From Heloderma charlesbogerti (lineage: Eukaryota; Chordata; Lepidosauria; Squamata; Helodermatidae), in NCBI GenBank assembly GCA_026122225.1, contig JANEZZ010000799.1:151256-215255 (forward strand): a stretch of 64,000 nucleotides of DNA. Direction: 5' to 3'. Under the pieces are notes generated by a model that saw nothing but the letters and a program-made list of their open reading frames with translations, had not been told where the DNA came from and did no database searches. The position numbers and the translations under genes were made by a program. Each line of letters starts with the position of its first letter. Position 1 is the stretch's first letter. This document shows positions 11,045-21,935 of the stretch, one piece after another.

Positions 11045-11385
11045 GGCAGAGCCTTAGGCCCAGGGGCAACTCCAGGCTGCCTGGGGTCGCAATCCAGCCC
11101 TCTACCTTCCTTGGATAGCCCCACCCCCTTCACCTGGCCCCACCCTTGTCACCCACCACCAATCATTTGATGGTTTCCTGGCTTTTGTGCAGTCTGTTCA
11201 GTGTCCCCAAAGGCTGAAATGCCTCTCCTAAGGCTTGGTTACTGGCAGGAAGAGCTTCAAGCAAACATAGGTGGGCATCTTGGTCCCACCCACCTCTGGA
11301 ATGTAGCCCCTGAAAGCTTCTCTGAAATGGAATTAGGCCGTGGGGCTGAAAGAGGTTCAACACCTCTAAGCAATGCAGGGTTATA
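11045..11385. mobile_element. hAT-like non-autonomous repeat (family H)
   Basis: From CCCAGGGGCAACTCCAGG through CCACCCCCTTCACC, a TGGTTTCCTGGCTTTTGTGC block and GGAATGTAGCCCCTGA to a GAGGTTCAACACCTCT end. The same block order is seen at 29405-29760. Confidence 0.6.
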
Positions 11386-11888
11386 TCCCTGTCTTCTGGG
11401 GCTGTGGTGAGATTCCAGCACACAGGAGGAAGTATCTCCTTGTGTACTGTCTGCCTTCCTCCAGCACAGTGAACTTTGCCAAGAGAATGGAGACACTTGG
11501 CAGCCCGGGAACGAGGCTGCAAAGCTAGATCGGGGTACCGAACAGGGTCAAGAGATGTGTTCTCTTATCTCTTGGAATGCCTTACGATGCAGTGTTTTAA
11601 GGTGGCAAAATGGCCAGGACTACATCTTTTAATTACGCAAGTCCATGAATCACCTTAACCCTTGCTGAGATGATACCACATGTAGAACCAAGGGGAGCTG
11701 ATGGGGACAAATTCATCTCAGCCCTCCCAACCCCCACTGTAATGTGAAGGCAAAAATGCCCCTCCAAGACCTACCTGATCTTGGCTTCCATCTCAAAATA
11801 CCTGAGCTTTCTCTGGCCCACTTCACGCACCCATCTGGCTTCAGGGAAAAGGAGCCAAGTACCGTTGGGCCTACTTTCAGATTGTCTA
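11386..11888. other. Single-copy non-coding DNA
   Basis: Nothing recognisable. Confidence 0.3.
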
Positions 11889-11990
11889 GGGCAGGGGTAG
11901 GTTTAGACTACAATTCCCAGAATCCCTGACCATTGGCCATGCTGGCTGGGGCTTATGGCAGTTGTAGACCAAGCCATCTGGAGGGATCAA
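11889..11990. mobile_element. FB-1 hairpin element, diverged
   Basis: GACTACAATTCCCAGAATCC and GGCCATGCTGGCTGGGG are mirrored by GGCAGTTGTAGACC and a CATCTGGAGGG arm. The left terminus resembles a CAGGGGTAGG hAT end. Confidence 0.5.
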
Positions 11991-12213
11991 GATGCCCATG
12001 GTCTAGGCAGAACAATTCCTAGGCCCATCGCAGCCTGCTCCATGGACCTCTCAAAACCCTCCTTCAAACTCCATCTACCACTAGGGATGTACAAACCCTC
12101 TACTCTCCAGTCCAGGGAGATCCGCTGTGGGGCAATTCTGGCCGCCTGGGGCCTCACAGAGTCCTCTAGAGCCACCTCTGTGTCCACTGGAGTTGGCAGA
12201 GTGGCTCTTCGGC

Positions 12214-12450
12214 TTCTTAAAAAACGTGATACGCTAATGGCGGCCTATCGCGGGAAAATTACAGCTGTAAATGGCATATTTTACGCCATTTATGGCCGTA
12301 AAGCACTTACTTTTACCTACATTGCAGCTTATGGCTGCATTTAGTAAGTGCTTTACGGCCGCAAATGGTGCACAATATGCTATTTATGGCTGTAAGTTTC
12401 CTGCAATAAGCTAATGGCAGCTGCCATTAGCTTATCGCGTTTTTTAGGAA
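12214..12450. mobile_element. Hairpin transposon-like element with 28-bp inverted ends
   Basis: The left end (12214-12241, TTCTTAAAAAACGTGATACG then CTAATGGC) is the reverse complement of the right end (12423-12450) with three mismatches. The interior also pairs (GCACTTAC near 12305 with GTAAGTGC near 12343; repeated TTTACGGC-like units), so most of the 237 bases can fold on itself. Flanks show no convincing duplication. It encodes nothing. No second copy was found in the window. Confidence 0.6.
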
Positions 12451-12815
12451 TATGGAGAGCCGCCCCGCAGGAACTCCTCCGGAGCTGGAGGTAAGTGCGG
12501 CTAGTCTGCCACGGACTCTGGAGCTTGGATTTTTTGTGGACTCAAATGAGGCCAGCTTCCAGAGGACTGCTCCAGCATCTCTATCTACCGGAAAAATGTA
12601 ATGCTTACTGTACCTCAACCCTATCCCCTCTAGAACAGGTGTTTAACCTCTTTCAGCCCAAGGGACAAATTCCTTTTCAGAGAAGCTCTCAGAGGATGCA
12701 TTCCAGTGGCGGGCGGGGCCAAAGGCAAGAAAGGTGGGGCCAAAAATGCCAGCTAATTTTAGTGTAAACCTCTTACTGCCAGTAACAACCCCTTAGGAAG
12801 GGCATTTCTGTCAGG

Positions 12816-13124
12816 GTGGACATTGAGCCCATAGAATCCCAGAGTAGTTCTGATTCTGAGGAAGAGCAGCCGCTCCTGGGAGAGGAACGTGCTCATCCTT
12901 CCCAGGGCCAACAGCTGGCAGAGATTCCTCCCACCGGCATTCCTGGCATAGATAGCAGTCCCGGGAGTGAGAGAGCGGGGGAAGAAGACTTGCTGGACAC
13001 GCGACGCCGACGCAGGGAGCGGCACCAAATGGAGGGCGCGGAAAGGAGGCGTAGTGCCCGGTTGGCGCACAAACAACGGTTGCGCCCAGAGGATCCAAGG
13101 GAAAAGGGGAGGGACTCTCCCTAG
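12816..13124 (+). pseudogene. Open frame inside LTR copy 1 (acidic then Arg-rich), unknown
   Basis: Open from the start of the LTR region. It has an acidic Ser-rich part (SSSDSEEEQPLLGEE), a middle TPGxDSxPG-like motif, and a basic tail with RRSARLAHKQRLRPEDPREK. The LTR at 39395-39937 encodes the related SARLARRQQLRPEAPRER. There is no ATG at the start of the frame. It may be the part of an internal gene that reads into the 3' LTR, or a former protein frame of the element. The function is not known and no host role is implied. Confidence 0.4.
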
Positions 13125-13195
13125 CCCATAAGTTCAGGGTCTGCCAGTGATTCTCCTTCAAACGGGGACCAACTGTTCCCACTTAAGGCATAGGT

Positions 13196-13728
13196 TAGGG
13201 GTGGACGAAAGTCCCTTACCTGTCCTCGAAGGATGTTCGCGGTGGGGGGGAGGCGCTTCGCTGCTCCCCCCGCGAAGTTCAGGCCGGGGGGGGGAGGCTT
13301 CCTGCCTCGCCCCGGCCGAAATTCAGGCCGGGGGGGAGGCTTCCCGCCTCGCCCGGCCGAAATTTAGGCGGGGGAGGAGGCGCCTCGCCTCGCCCGGCCG
13401 CGAACTCGAAAGTTTAAAAACAAAAAACGCCCTCTGATAGGCTACGTTAATCGTCACGTAGCCTATCAGGGGGCGTTTTTTTTTCTTTTATTGGAATGGC
13501 GGCGGCGGCAACCGGTCGAAAGACTGGCTGCCGCTCCCGCCCCACACGAACACCCGCTGAACCGCCGGCCGGACCCGCCGCCGGGAGGGACATTCGGCGA
13601 AGGTAAGTGCCGTCCCGGGGGGGGGGGTGCGGGGGGCAGAGGATTTCTCCCCGAAACTTGTTCGGGGGGCCGAACACATTGGCGCTCGGCCCCCTGAAGT
13701 TTCGGGGAGAAATTCTCCGCCAACCCTA
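13196..13728. mobile_element. MITE-3 copy A (hAT-type foldback), inside an LTR
   Basis: The ends are TAGGGGTGG and CCAACCCTA. Target duplication GCATAGGT is perfect at 13188-13195 and 13729-13736; eight bases and a TAGGG..CCCTA terminus are typical of hAT. The body is very G+C-rich with foldback arms. A central 36-base palindrome (13434-13469) has GATAGGCTACGT arms. Donor-like AG|GTAAGT lies at 13603 on the plus strand and CAG|GTAAGG at 13219 on the minus strand, both pointing toward the element's ends. No transposase. Confidence 0.85.
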
Positions 13729-14112
13729 GCATAGGTACTCTGCTGCTCGTAGCTAGTTGCTAACAGTAGAGTCATTAAGTTGTAAAAGAGGAATAAAGCT
13801 TTGAAAAGAATCCCTTTGTCTGTGTCTGGACTTGGCTACTGGATTAGACTGAAAGAGGCCGCCAAGGAACCCTTGACAGCTTGATCAGAACTACTATGGG
13901 ATTCTATGGGCTCAGTGTCCATCCTGACAATTTTGAACCTTTAGAATGGAGAAAAAACTGCACAAAATCTGGGAAACCACCAAGCGATTCGCAGGTGGGG
14001 GGAAAGGGGTTGGGGTCAGGGGGAGGGACTTTCTGGGGAACCCCAGAGAGCCAGACTGGGACTCCAGGCAGGACAAAGTTGGCCCCTGGGCCTGAAGTTC
14101 TGCAGCTCTGCC

Positions 14113-14639
14113 CTACAGGGTACCACCATCAGATGATTTCTGCAGTCCTGCCTTGAACACTGATATCCTGTCCCACCATGGACTTCTCAAGAAATAAGAG
14201 TTGCAAATAAGAATTTGCAAGCCATCATTCAAACGCCATATGCTTAGATGTTGTGCTCAGTCCAAAATCTCCAAAACAGCGAACCCAACCTTCATCGTGC
14301 AATGTTGGTGCAGGAATGGCAGAGGCTAGCAAATGGCAGAGCCCTAGCCCCTTCCGACCCTCTGCTTCTCATTCAGATTTCTGAAACATCCACTTGCTCA
14401 GGAAACACTGGCCACAGCCGTTTGGTGCTGATCAAGGGCAGGCAAGTTCCCTTGAGGAACCTGGGGAAGCAGCGGCTCCGGGTTTGTGCATATCAGTTTT
14501 TGAGCCTTTCCCAATCTGCAGCCTACTCCAGGACTTCCCACCTCCTTCCCTGGGGCCAAGAAGACAAGGCCCTTCAACAGCTTGACCAAAGCTGACAATG
14601 GCCTTCAAAAAAAGAGAGCTTACCGCAATATGGCTTATT
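14113..14639. other. Single-copy non-coding DNA
   Basis: Nothing recognisable; several overlapping short frames only. Confidence 0.3.
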
Positions 14640-14641
14640 GC

Positions 14642-14710
14642 AGCCTTCCCCAACTTAATGCCCTCCAGATGTGTTGGACTGCTGATGAGGATCATGGGAG
14701 TGGATGATTC
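14642..14710. mobile_element. FB-1 hairpin, left half
   Basis: CAGCCTTCCCCAACTTAATG, then CCCTCCAGATGTGTTGGACT, followed by a diverged, shortened right side. Confidence 0.6.
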
Positions 14711-14821
14711 CATCAGATACCAGGACCACAAGTGAATAAACATAATCAGCTTTTAGCCCACCTACCCCTGACAGATTGTGCACAACAGCCCGATCCTGTG
14801 GGTCCACCCTTATTTATTTAG

Positions 14822-14935
14822 TTCAGAGGTGGGCCACTTTTTTGGAATTCTGGGCCACATTCCCTCAGGGCAAAGTAGTCAGGGGCTGCAGGTGGGGCCA
14901 AAGCCAAAAGTGTGTGGGGTCAAACTGAAAAGTCA
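14822..14935. mobile_element. hAT-like repeat terminus (GGTGGGCCA type)
   Basis: TCAGAGGTGGGCCACTTTTT and GGGGCTGCAGGTGGGGCCAA resemble the ends at 38612 and 49325 (CAGGGGTGGGC). Non-coding. Confidence 0.35.
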
Positions 14936-15759
14936 GCAGGGACACTCTCTTCTTTCCCATCCATCCATCATTCCCTCTTCCTCCCCCCCCCCCCACACAC
15001 ACACATTCATTCACACTGACACCGGCGCCTGAGTTCATCTATCATCCCAGAAGGTAGAGCAACACCGCCTCAAACATCCAGTCTCCTGTATCTCTCTCTC
15101 TCCTAGAGATGGGAAGCCCTGAGAAAACCCAGAAAAATGGCTTGGGGAAGGGGGTGATTTTGAAAAACACACACACATTTTTTCCAGGTTTTGGAAGGGA
15201 GGGGAAGTTGGGGAAAAAGCAGGTTTCCCCCCTAAACTTTCACACCCTCCCTCCCTCTGCCATTCCCACATTTTGCTTCCACCCACACGCTCCCATTCAA
15301 CCCCCCCCCCCCAATTCACACAATTACCGTCCATTCAACTTGCCTTCCATGCTGGGTGGGGAAGAAGAGTCTTCCCTTCAGCCCAGCAAAGGGGAGAAGG
15401 CAAGCTCTGGTGTGTGCATGGCTCAGCCGCCTATCGGAGGACACCTTGCAGGGCTCCAAAGGCTGCACACAGCACATAAGCTGTGGGTGGCCTACATGTG
15501 ATTTAGATATATGCTTCAAACCTTAAAATGTAACATGATGCGTATCACCTTTCTCCGTAAAGAGGGCTCAGGATGACTTGCATCTCTGGAGCGGGGGCGG
15601 GGGGACTGGCACCAGGGCAATGTGCTGGGCCTTTCAAACAGCTTTTGACTCCATTTCTCCCTCTTAGGGCAGCCAGATGCGCACTGCTCAAGAAGAGGAG
15701 AAAAGAGGACAGACGTGCATAAAATTTGCATGTGCACATTCATCTACAGAGATGCAAAT
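14936..15759. other. Non-coding DNA with C-rich and CA-rich tracts
   Basis: Contains a C10-(CA)n run (14983-15005) and a C12 run (15300-15312). No gene recognised. Confidence 0.3.
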
Positions 15760-15955
15760 GCAGAAAGATGGCTATCCTATCAATAACAACGCGATACATC
15801 TCACCATAGTAGGGAGGACCGTGGCCAGGTGCTCAGCACTGATGGGCGCCTGCCTGCTCCCTCTGCTTAGAATTCTTTATCTTTAAGCTGGATTTGGACT
15901 GGAGAGACCTTCAAAAAAGGGCTGGTCTCTGTAAAATAGGACTTGTGGTCACCCT
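15760..15955. repeat. Interspersed repeat shared with 1700-1928
   Basis: Shares the CATCTCACCATAGTAGG-like start, the AATTCTTTATCTTTAAGCTG block and the TCTGTAAAATAGGAC end with 1700-1928. Class unknown. Confidence 0.5.
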
Positions 15956-16139
15956 ACTTCCGAATGCAAAAACCAAGTCTTCCTAACTCTAAATGGCCAA
16001 GCAAAATAGCCTTAAATCTGTATCGAGATAGTAAAAAGAAACCTTTATAAAATGAAGGGCTCCGTTGAACTAACACTACAAACCTGAAAAGGTGAACGTA
16101 ACATCTCCCCTCTTCCCTTCTCATCCCTTTTTCCCTTTG

Positions 16140-16257
16140 TGCCATGTGTTTTTAGATTGTAAAAGCTGTGGGCAGGGACCATCCTGCCCTTTTACTGATC
16201 TGGGAACCCCTCTGGAAGCCTTTCCAGCTGAAGAACAATAATAAATAAATAAGCTAT
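16140..16257 (+). mobile_element. LINE 3'-tail fragment
   Basis: AGATTGTAAAAGCTGTGGGC and AATAATAAATAAATAA resemble 3' UTR tails of L2-type LINEs in this window. Confidence 0.3.
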
Positions 16258-17090
16258 GTGTGCATTAGCATTTTTTCTCCCTAGTTCCAAGCCACAATCT
16301 TATTTCATCATTTGCAATCCTTAATTGTAGCATCCAGTTAATGATAGGATATAAAGACCTCTTGCTTCTTTTACTCCCTCATGTCACAATGCAGGGTTCA
16401 GACTCTCCTGCTGGCCCTGGGGGGCAGGAACGGGCTTTGATTTGCATTTCCTTGCTTTCAGGCCTTGAAAATTATCCCAGCCTTCTGCCTCAACTCTTCC
16501 ACTTAACACATCGCTTTCATTCACCCTGCTGGCCCATGCATCTTTTCCTTGTATGATCATTTTAGGCTGGAACTTCATGTACACATGCCTAGGAGAAGGC
16601 TGATGTGTGGGGTCAGGCTGCGAGCTGCCCTTTTCTGTACTTTTTTCAATGCTATCTTCTCCTAAGAATTGAAAGAGGGTTGGCCATAGCTGGAGGCAGG
16701 AGACAGGGTCCCGGGGACTGCTGGGGAGCCCACCACAAATCCCCACCCTCTATCTTTCCTACAACAGAGAACGTATGGGTTGTTTGATCTCCCATCCAAA
16801 GCTAACAGGAGGGACCTTTGGTGCAATCTACTGGCATCAGCTTCACACACATCCAAAAGGCGAGGTGCTGCCTGGGAGTCAGCAGCCTGGGCCCTGAAAT
16901 CCCATTCTGATCTCAGACAACTTGAGGATTGCTGTGCTCTGGGGACAGCAATTTGTCCCTCCTCAAAAGTCTTGCCTTCTGTGTCTTTCTGCATGTCTAG
17001 GGACAAAAGGGGAACACGAGGACCCACTAACATTCTCTTGAAAGAGATTCATAAACAGGGATCTACAAATCAGTCCATGTCTGATCCGTG
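16258..17090. other. Single-copy non-coding DNA
   Basis: Nothing recognisable. Confidence 0.3.
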
Positions 17091-17345
17091 TCAAGTTTTG
17101 CACACAGTCAATCTTATATCCGTTCTCTCCAATTTCTGCATCATTCTGCAAATCTTTTTTAAAAAAACTACCAAAAAATGAACATTTATTTTTGTACACA
17201 ACTTTCCCTAACACACACATTTTGAATGTGTCTTTCCCTAACATGCTCATTTTGTATGCGTTTTGTACATATCTTTCCACAATATGCACACTTTTGTACG
17301 CAATCCTTGAGCCAATAACTGCATCACAGAATTCAGAGAAGTGTG
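17091..17345. repeat. Degenerate tandem repeat family (inverted relative to 25400)
   Basis: Roughly 35-40-base units with TTTTGTACACAACTTTCC, CACATTTTGAATGTGT and TTTTGTATGCG. The complementary pattern (TTAGGAGAAAGTGCACAC, AAAATGCATATATTAG) appears at 25400-25830 and more weakly at 40440-40905. Confidence 0.45.
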
Positions 17346-18229
17346 GACCTGAAGGTTAACTGTGTTCTGATCCACACATTAGTACAGGAAATGCACATTT
17401 GGTCAGTCTGCTTAAAAATGCAGACCAAATGGAATTCTCTAGGACCACTATTTGCAAATACATGGAGTCAGCTTTGGCAGGCTACCGAATTGGATGGACA
17501 GATGCAGAATGACAGTGACTGTATTCTAAGGTGCAACGCAATTCCGTCTGATCCTGCAAGGTAAAAGGCTTCTCCATCTCTAATTTTTGTAATAACACTG
17601 CGTTCCTACCTTTTGACTTTGATGCTAGAGTGCCACAGGAGTTCTCCCCTGCCCCCAGCCCCAATCCGCCATATGCCACTTCTTCAATGCTTTTGAAGGA
17701 TATTACATCCACTAACTATTAAACACCCGGAGGAATGACTGGATCTATTACTACCACCTAGATTTAATACTTTTATATTTTTCTCTGCAGATGAGAATAT
17801 CTATTTTTGCCTAGATTGGAGCTAGGGTATAAGCCATCAATACATATTTTTAAAAGTCAGTGTACCAAAGTGGCTGCTGAGATGATTTTTTAAAAAGTTC
17901 TGGATGGATACATATATCAAACTTCCAGTAACAACGGATGAGAGGATGAAAGGGAACTTGGAAGTATATGCAGTATGCTTCTGAATTTGAATAATGAATC
18001 CAATTAGGGTTTCAATTATAGATACAAATGCTGGTGAAACTCATACCAAACAGGACAATTAGTCAAAATGCTTCAGAGGGTATCACATCAAGCTGAACAC
18101 TATGTTCAGCAATGGGAACTCCAGCACAATGGAGGCAGTGGTCACCCAATGGGAACTCTCAAACATTACAATCTTCTGAAATTGGCCACTTTTGAGAAGA
18201 TATTCCTTTGATGTCAACACAATCAAGCT
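17346..18229. other. Single-copy non-coding DNA
   Basis: Nothing recognisable. Confidence 0.3.
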
Positions 18230-19108
18230 TACACTGTAAGCAAGTGTAAAGTGATGCATGTTGGGGCAAAAAATCCTTCAAGTATAGCCTGATGGGATCT
18301 GAGCTAGCGATGACTGAGCAGGAAAGAGATCTTGGGGTTGTGGTGGACAGCTCAATGAAGATGTCAACCCAGTGTGTGGCTGGTGTAAAAAAAGGCAAAC
18401 TCTATGTTAGGCATAATTAGAAAAGGAATTGAGAATAAAACTGCCAATATCATACTGCCCCTATACAAATCTATGGTGCGGCCACATTTGGAATGCTGTT
18501 ACCACACCTAAAAAAAGATATTGTAGAGCTGGAAAAAGTGCAGAAAAGGGCAACTAAAATGATCAAGGGGCTGGAGCATCTCCCCTGTGAGAGGTTACAA
18601 CAGCTGGGATTGTTTAGCTTGGAAAAAAGGAGGGTAAGGGGAGACATGATAGAGGTCTACAAAATTATGCATGGTGTGAAGAATGTGGATAGGGAGACAT
18701 TTCTCTCCCTTTCTCAGAACCTGAGGTCATCCTATGGAGCTGATTGGTGGGAGATTCAGGACAGATAAAAGGACCTCTTCACACAGTGCATAGTCAAACT
18801 ATGGCATTCACTACCACAGGATATAGTCATGGCTACCAATTTGAATGGCTATAAAAGGGGGTTGGACAAATTCCTGGAGGAAAAGGCTATCAATGGCTAC
18901 TAGTCCCGACGGCTATGTGCTACCTCCAGTACCAGAGGCAGTGAGCCTCTGTACACCAGTTGCTGGGGAACATGGGTGGGAGGGTGCTGTTACACTTGTG
19001 TCCTGCTTTGTGGCTTCGTGATCAACAGCTGGTTGGCCACTGTGTGAACAGAATGCTGGACTAGATGGACCCTTGGTCTGATCCAGCATGGCTCTTATGT
19101 TCTTAATC
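18230..19108 (+). mobile_element. CR1/L3-type LINE 3' part
   Basis: The C-terminal coding region contains [40 protein letters not shown] and [13 protein letters not shown], typical of the CR1/L3 group. Upstream is GTGATGCATGTTGGGGC and downstream a 3' UTR ending in GTCTGATCCAGCATGGCTC. Frameshifts and stops are frequent. It differs from the ATTCTATG-tailed CR1 copies. Confidence 0.85.
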
Positions 19109-19642
19109 ACGGCATGAATGTTGGTATGATGGATGTTGTTGATTTCCATAATAAGAGGTGCCAGAACTCAGGCCTTCACAGAAACTAGATTCCCTGAACA
19201 CCCTCTCATGCTCCTGTATCTGTAGGGCCTGGCTACAGCTACTCAGTGGTGAGGGAAACAATGCTTTTTCCCTCACTTTATCAGTACTTCATATATTCCT
19301 GGGGTGAGCCGTGGGATGAAAAACAATGTCAGGAACCTGGTAAATGCTGTCTCAAATTAAACCTTGGTATGAGGGATTTGAGAGATGACAAATGTGTGAT
19401 TTGTAACTGTTTCAAAAGAAAGCAGACCTTCGTTCCTAAGGTGGCAAATTTGGAGGGGGAGGCCTTTGAACAAACTGTACTACCTCAATCAATGATAAGC
19501 TTATCCATGCAAATGGAATCACCACTCTCCAATGCAGATGTTGTTGGATATCTCCAGAAAAGCTCTCCATTCACAGAGCGACAGGAATCTCTCTGTTCTT
19601 ACAGATCTGTCATTTGAGGGGAAATGACTTATTATTCGTAAA
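19109..19642. other. Single-copy non-coding DNA
   Basis: Nothing recognisable; a 123-codon open frame at 19246-19617 has no family resemblance. Confidence 0.3.
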
Positions 19643-19850
19643 GCAGGGGTGGGGAATCTGTGGTTCGAGGCCTAGTTTCAGGTGGATATCACACACCTCA
19701 GCCTAGTTTCATGCAGTTGTGGGCCTAGTTTCAAACTTTTCCCACTTGCAAACGCCACCCACTTTGGGCTCTGGCTCTGCCCACTGCTGGGCCTGACCAC
19801 CACCAGCAGACCACCATCGACAAATGATTACCCCCAAGGCAGCCAGGCCC
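19643..19850. mobile_element. hAT-like repeat fragment
   Basis: Begins CAGGGGTGGGGAATCTGTGG, then CGAGGCCTAGTTTCAGG. A hAT-like terminus; non-coding and diverged. Confidence 0.4.
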
Positions 19851-20215
19851 TCCTCCGAAAGAATGTCCCCCACTTCTGGTCTGAACAAGGGTGCGAAGTT
19901 TAATTAGCAACACGGTGAGTTCTGAGCATGTGCTCTGCCTGAAGAAGGGGGGCTGTTACCAGTAAATACTGGGGTAGTACTGGGCTCATCTAATTCAGTA
20001 TGATAGCTTCCCGTGTTCAACAAAGAAATCCATTGCACCAATGGAGAATGCCTTCCCTCGCAGCCACAGGAAAAATTAAACACTCTTCAGCGGACATACT
20101 GCAAGAAAATAAATTATTTATTTGTTTTTCCTCAACTAAAATAGGTAGGTTAGGGTAGGTATTTCAATAACCCTATTTCAATAAAGTAACCAGCTGACAT
20201 TAATATACCTAGACC

Positions 20216-20558
20216 AGGGATGTCAGACTTCCTTCTGGCAGAGGGCAGAATTTAATTTCGAATTAAATTAACAGCGAATTTTAGCTTACAGTTCTTAACG
20301 CCCCTACCTAAGTCCTAGGGAAGACATTTCAACTTTTGAGAATGGGGGAAACATGTGCAAAAGATGGGAAACCACCAAACAATTGGCTGTTGGGGGAAAC
20401 GGGGTGGGGCCAGGGGAAGGGGGCATGGCCATCTAGGGAATCCCAGTGGGCTGGATTGGGACCTGAGGGAGGCTGAATTTGGGGTGGAGCTGAGGGTCAA
20501 GTCCAGCCTCCTTTGGGTCCCAATCCACCATTAGGCCTGAGGTTCAACACTCCCGACC
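20216..20558. mobile_element. hAT-like family H copy
   Basis: Runs CAGGGATGTCAGACTTCC to CCTGAGGTTCAACACTCC and carries GGGAAACCACCAAACAATTG and GGGGCATGGCCATCTAGGG. It is the inverse of the 29405-29760 copy. Confidence 0.6.
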
Positions 20559-21654
20559 AAGAACTTTGACCCAACCCCAAATGATACTCTTACAAGACAG
20601 ATCAAAACATACCAAACAGAACAGGGGGCTCCAGGCAATCCAAGCCCAGAGCCCTCCGTCAACCCCAACACAGGATCCATAGAAAGAGGCAAAGGGCTCC
20701 TCTTGGATGCTCTCTTTCCTCCCAACAGGACTTTGTGTGGCCTTTCTCTGCTCTAGTCTCATATTGCAAAATCTGAAAAAAGGTCTGAAAATCTTCCATA
20801 TCTCATGGGAAATCACTTCTGCCTGCGACCATATTGCCTTTTGCTTGGGTCAAGAACTGCCAACTATTCACACTCTGGGCTGTGTGTCTGTAATAGCCAC
20901 TCCATCCCGGTATACTGCTGTTACTTTTTCATGACAGCTTGGACATGCCTGGCCCACCAGGACCCATCTGTTTGAACTACAAAGCAGAGCAGAAGTTACA
21001 CTTAATGTTCTGTCCCACACCCCCTCCCCCCAAACACACAGGCGCTGCAGACCGGCACAGTTGTTGCAGCGGGGATCCCCTCAGGCCTATCTGAATATCT
21101 TACAAACAGGTAAAAGATTTTTAAAAATAGAATCTGTTTCAGCAGAGTCCCTGTGCTCTTTTATGTTTCAAGTGACACAAATTTGGGATGTAAAAATCCG
21201 CATCTTCCCATTAAACGAATCCCCCAACCAATATCTGCGTGTTTCTCGGCTCCCCTAAGGGCCCAGCTCTGCAGGGTGAAGAGCTCCACTCTTCCCAATG
21301 CAGCGGGTCTTGAAGGCACTCAGCATCTGGAAGGATTCACCCACCACTCAGACTTTTGAAAATCACAAGTCAAACACAACATCTGTTTTCTTTCTTCAAT
21401 CCTGTTGCTATTATTTTACTGCCCTCTTTCTGCACACCTAAACTGGTTCATTTCCCCCTATCGTCCTATGGTCTCTGTGGCTGTATCTACACTACTCAAA
21501 CTAGGTTAAAGTCATCCTCTCTCCCCCTCTCCACGGAATAATGGAAATGGTGGTTCTATTGGTGAGTCAGGGGAGGTTAGGGATCTCTTGCAGTTCTTGG
21601 CATTGACGGCAGGACTAGAAAAGACTCTGTTCTCAAACACCGGAGAGCAGACGG
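20559..21654. other. Single-copy non-coding DNA
   Basis: Nothing recognisable. Confidence 0.3.
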
Positions 21655-21712
21655 ACCTTCCCCAGCCATGCTGGCTAGGGTTGATGGGAGTTGTAGTCCA
21701 ACATGTTTGGAA
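21655..21712. mobile_element. FB-1 hairpin, right half
   Basis: CCATGCTGGCTAGGGTTGAT, then GGGAGTTGTAGTCCAACATG. The left arm is reduced to CCTTCCCCAG. Confidence 0.6.
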
Positions 21713-21737
21713 GTAGCGTGGCCATGCATCCTACTTT

Positions 21738-21901
21738 TGTTGTTCAGCCGTTCATTCGTGTCCGACTCTTCATGACCCCATGGACCATAGCACGCCAGGC
21801 CTTCCTGTCCTGCGCTCCCTCCCGGAGTGTGCTCAAGTTCATATTCATTGCATCGGTGATGCTATCTAGCCATCTCATCCTCTGCTGTCCCCTTCTCCTT
21901 C
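21738..21901 (-). mobile_element. Short BovB 3' insertion with 9-bp target duplication
   Basis: A 164-bp, 5'-truncated BovB tail, colinear with 5018-5180. It is flanked by perfect TCCTACTTT duplications (21729-21737 and 21902-21910). Removing it restores the TACTTTACAGAGGAC end of the repeat seen at 1700-1928 and 15760-15955. Confidence 0.85.
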
Positions 21902-21935
21902 TCCTACTTTACAGAGGACATCTGAAGGTGTCTTA

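Larger units (their letters stand above)
12809..13929 (+). mobile_element. LTR-retrotransposon solo LTR with an extra inverted end
   Basis: It starts TGTCAGGGTGG at 12809 and the LTR proper ends TTGACA at 13878. Without the inner MITE and its duplicated 8 bases the LTR is about 529 bp, matching the solo LTR at 39395-39937. AATAAA lies at 13792-13797. Bases 13879-13929 are an inverted copy of the LTR start (reverse complement of 12809-12860, a few mismatches). Flanks ATTTC (12804-12808) and ATTTT (13930-13934) suggest a 5-bp target duplication around the whole unit, so the inverted piece came in with it or arose within it. No gag or pol sequence is present. Confidence 0.65.
12636..14112. mobile_element. 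hAT-like family H copy, split by an LTR element
   Basis: The outer element is inverted relative to 29405-29760. Its first part runs 12636-12808 (TTTAACCTCTTTCAGCCCAA ... GGAAGGGCATTTC). It resumes at 13930 (ATTTTGAACCTTTAG, then GGGAAACCACCAAGCGATT) and ends near 14112. Comparison with the uninterrupted copy shows the break falls within GGGGCATTTCAAAC. The insertion is described under 12809-13929. Confidence 0.65.
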
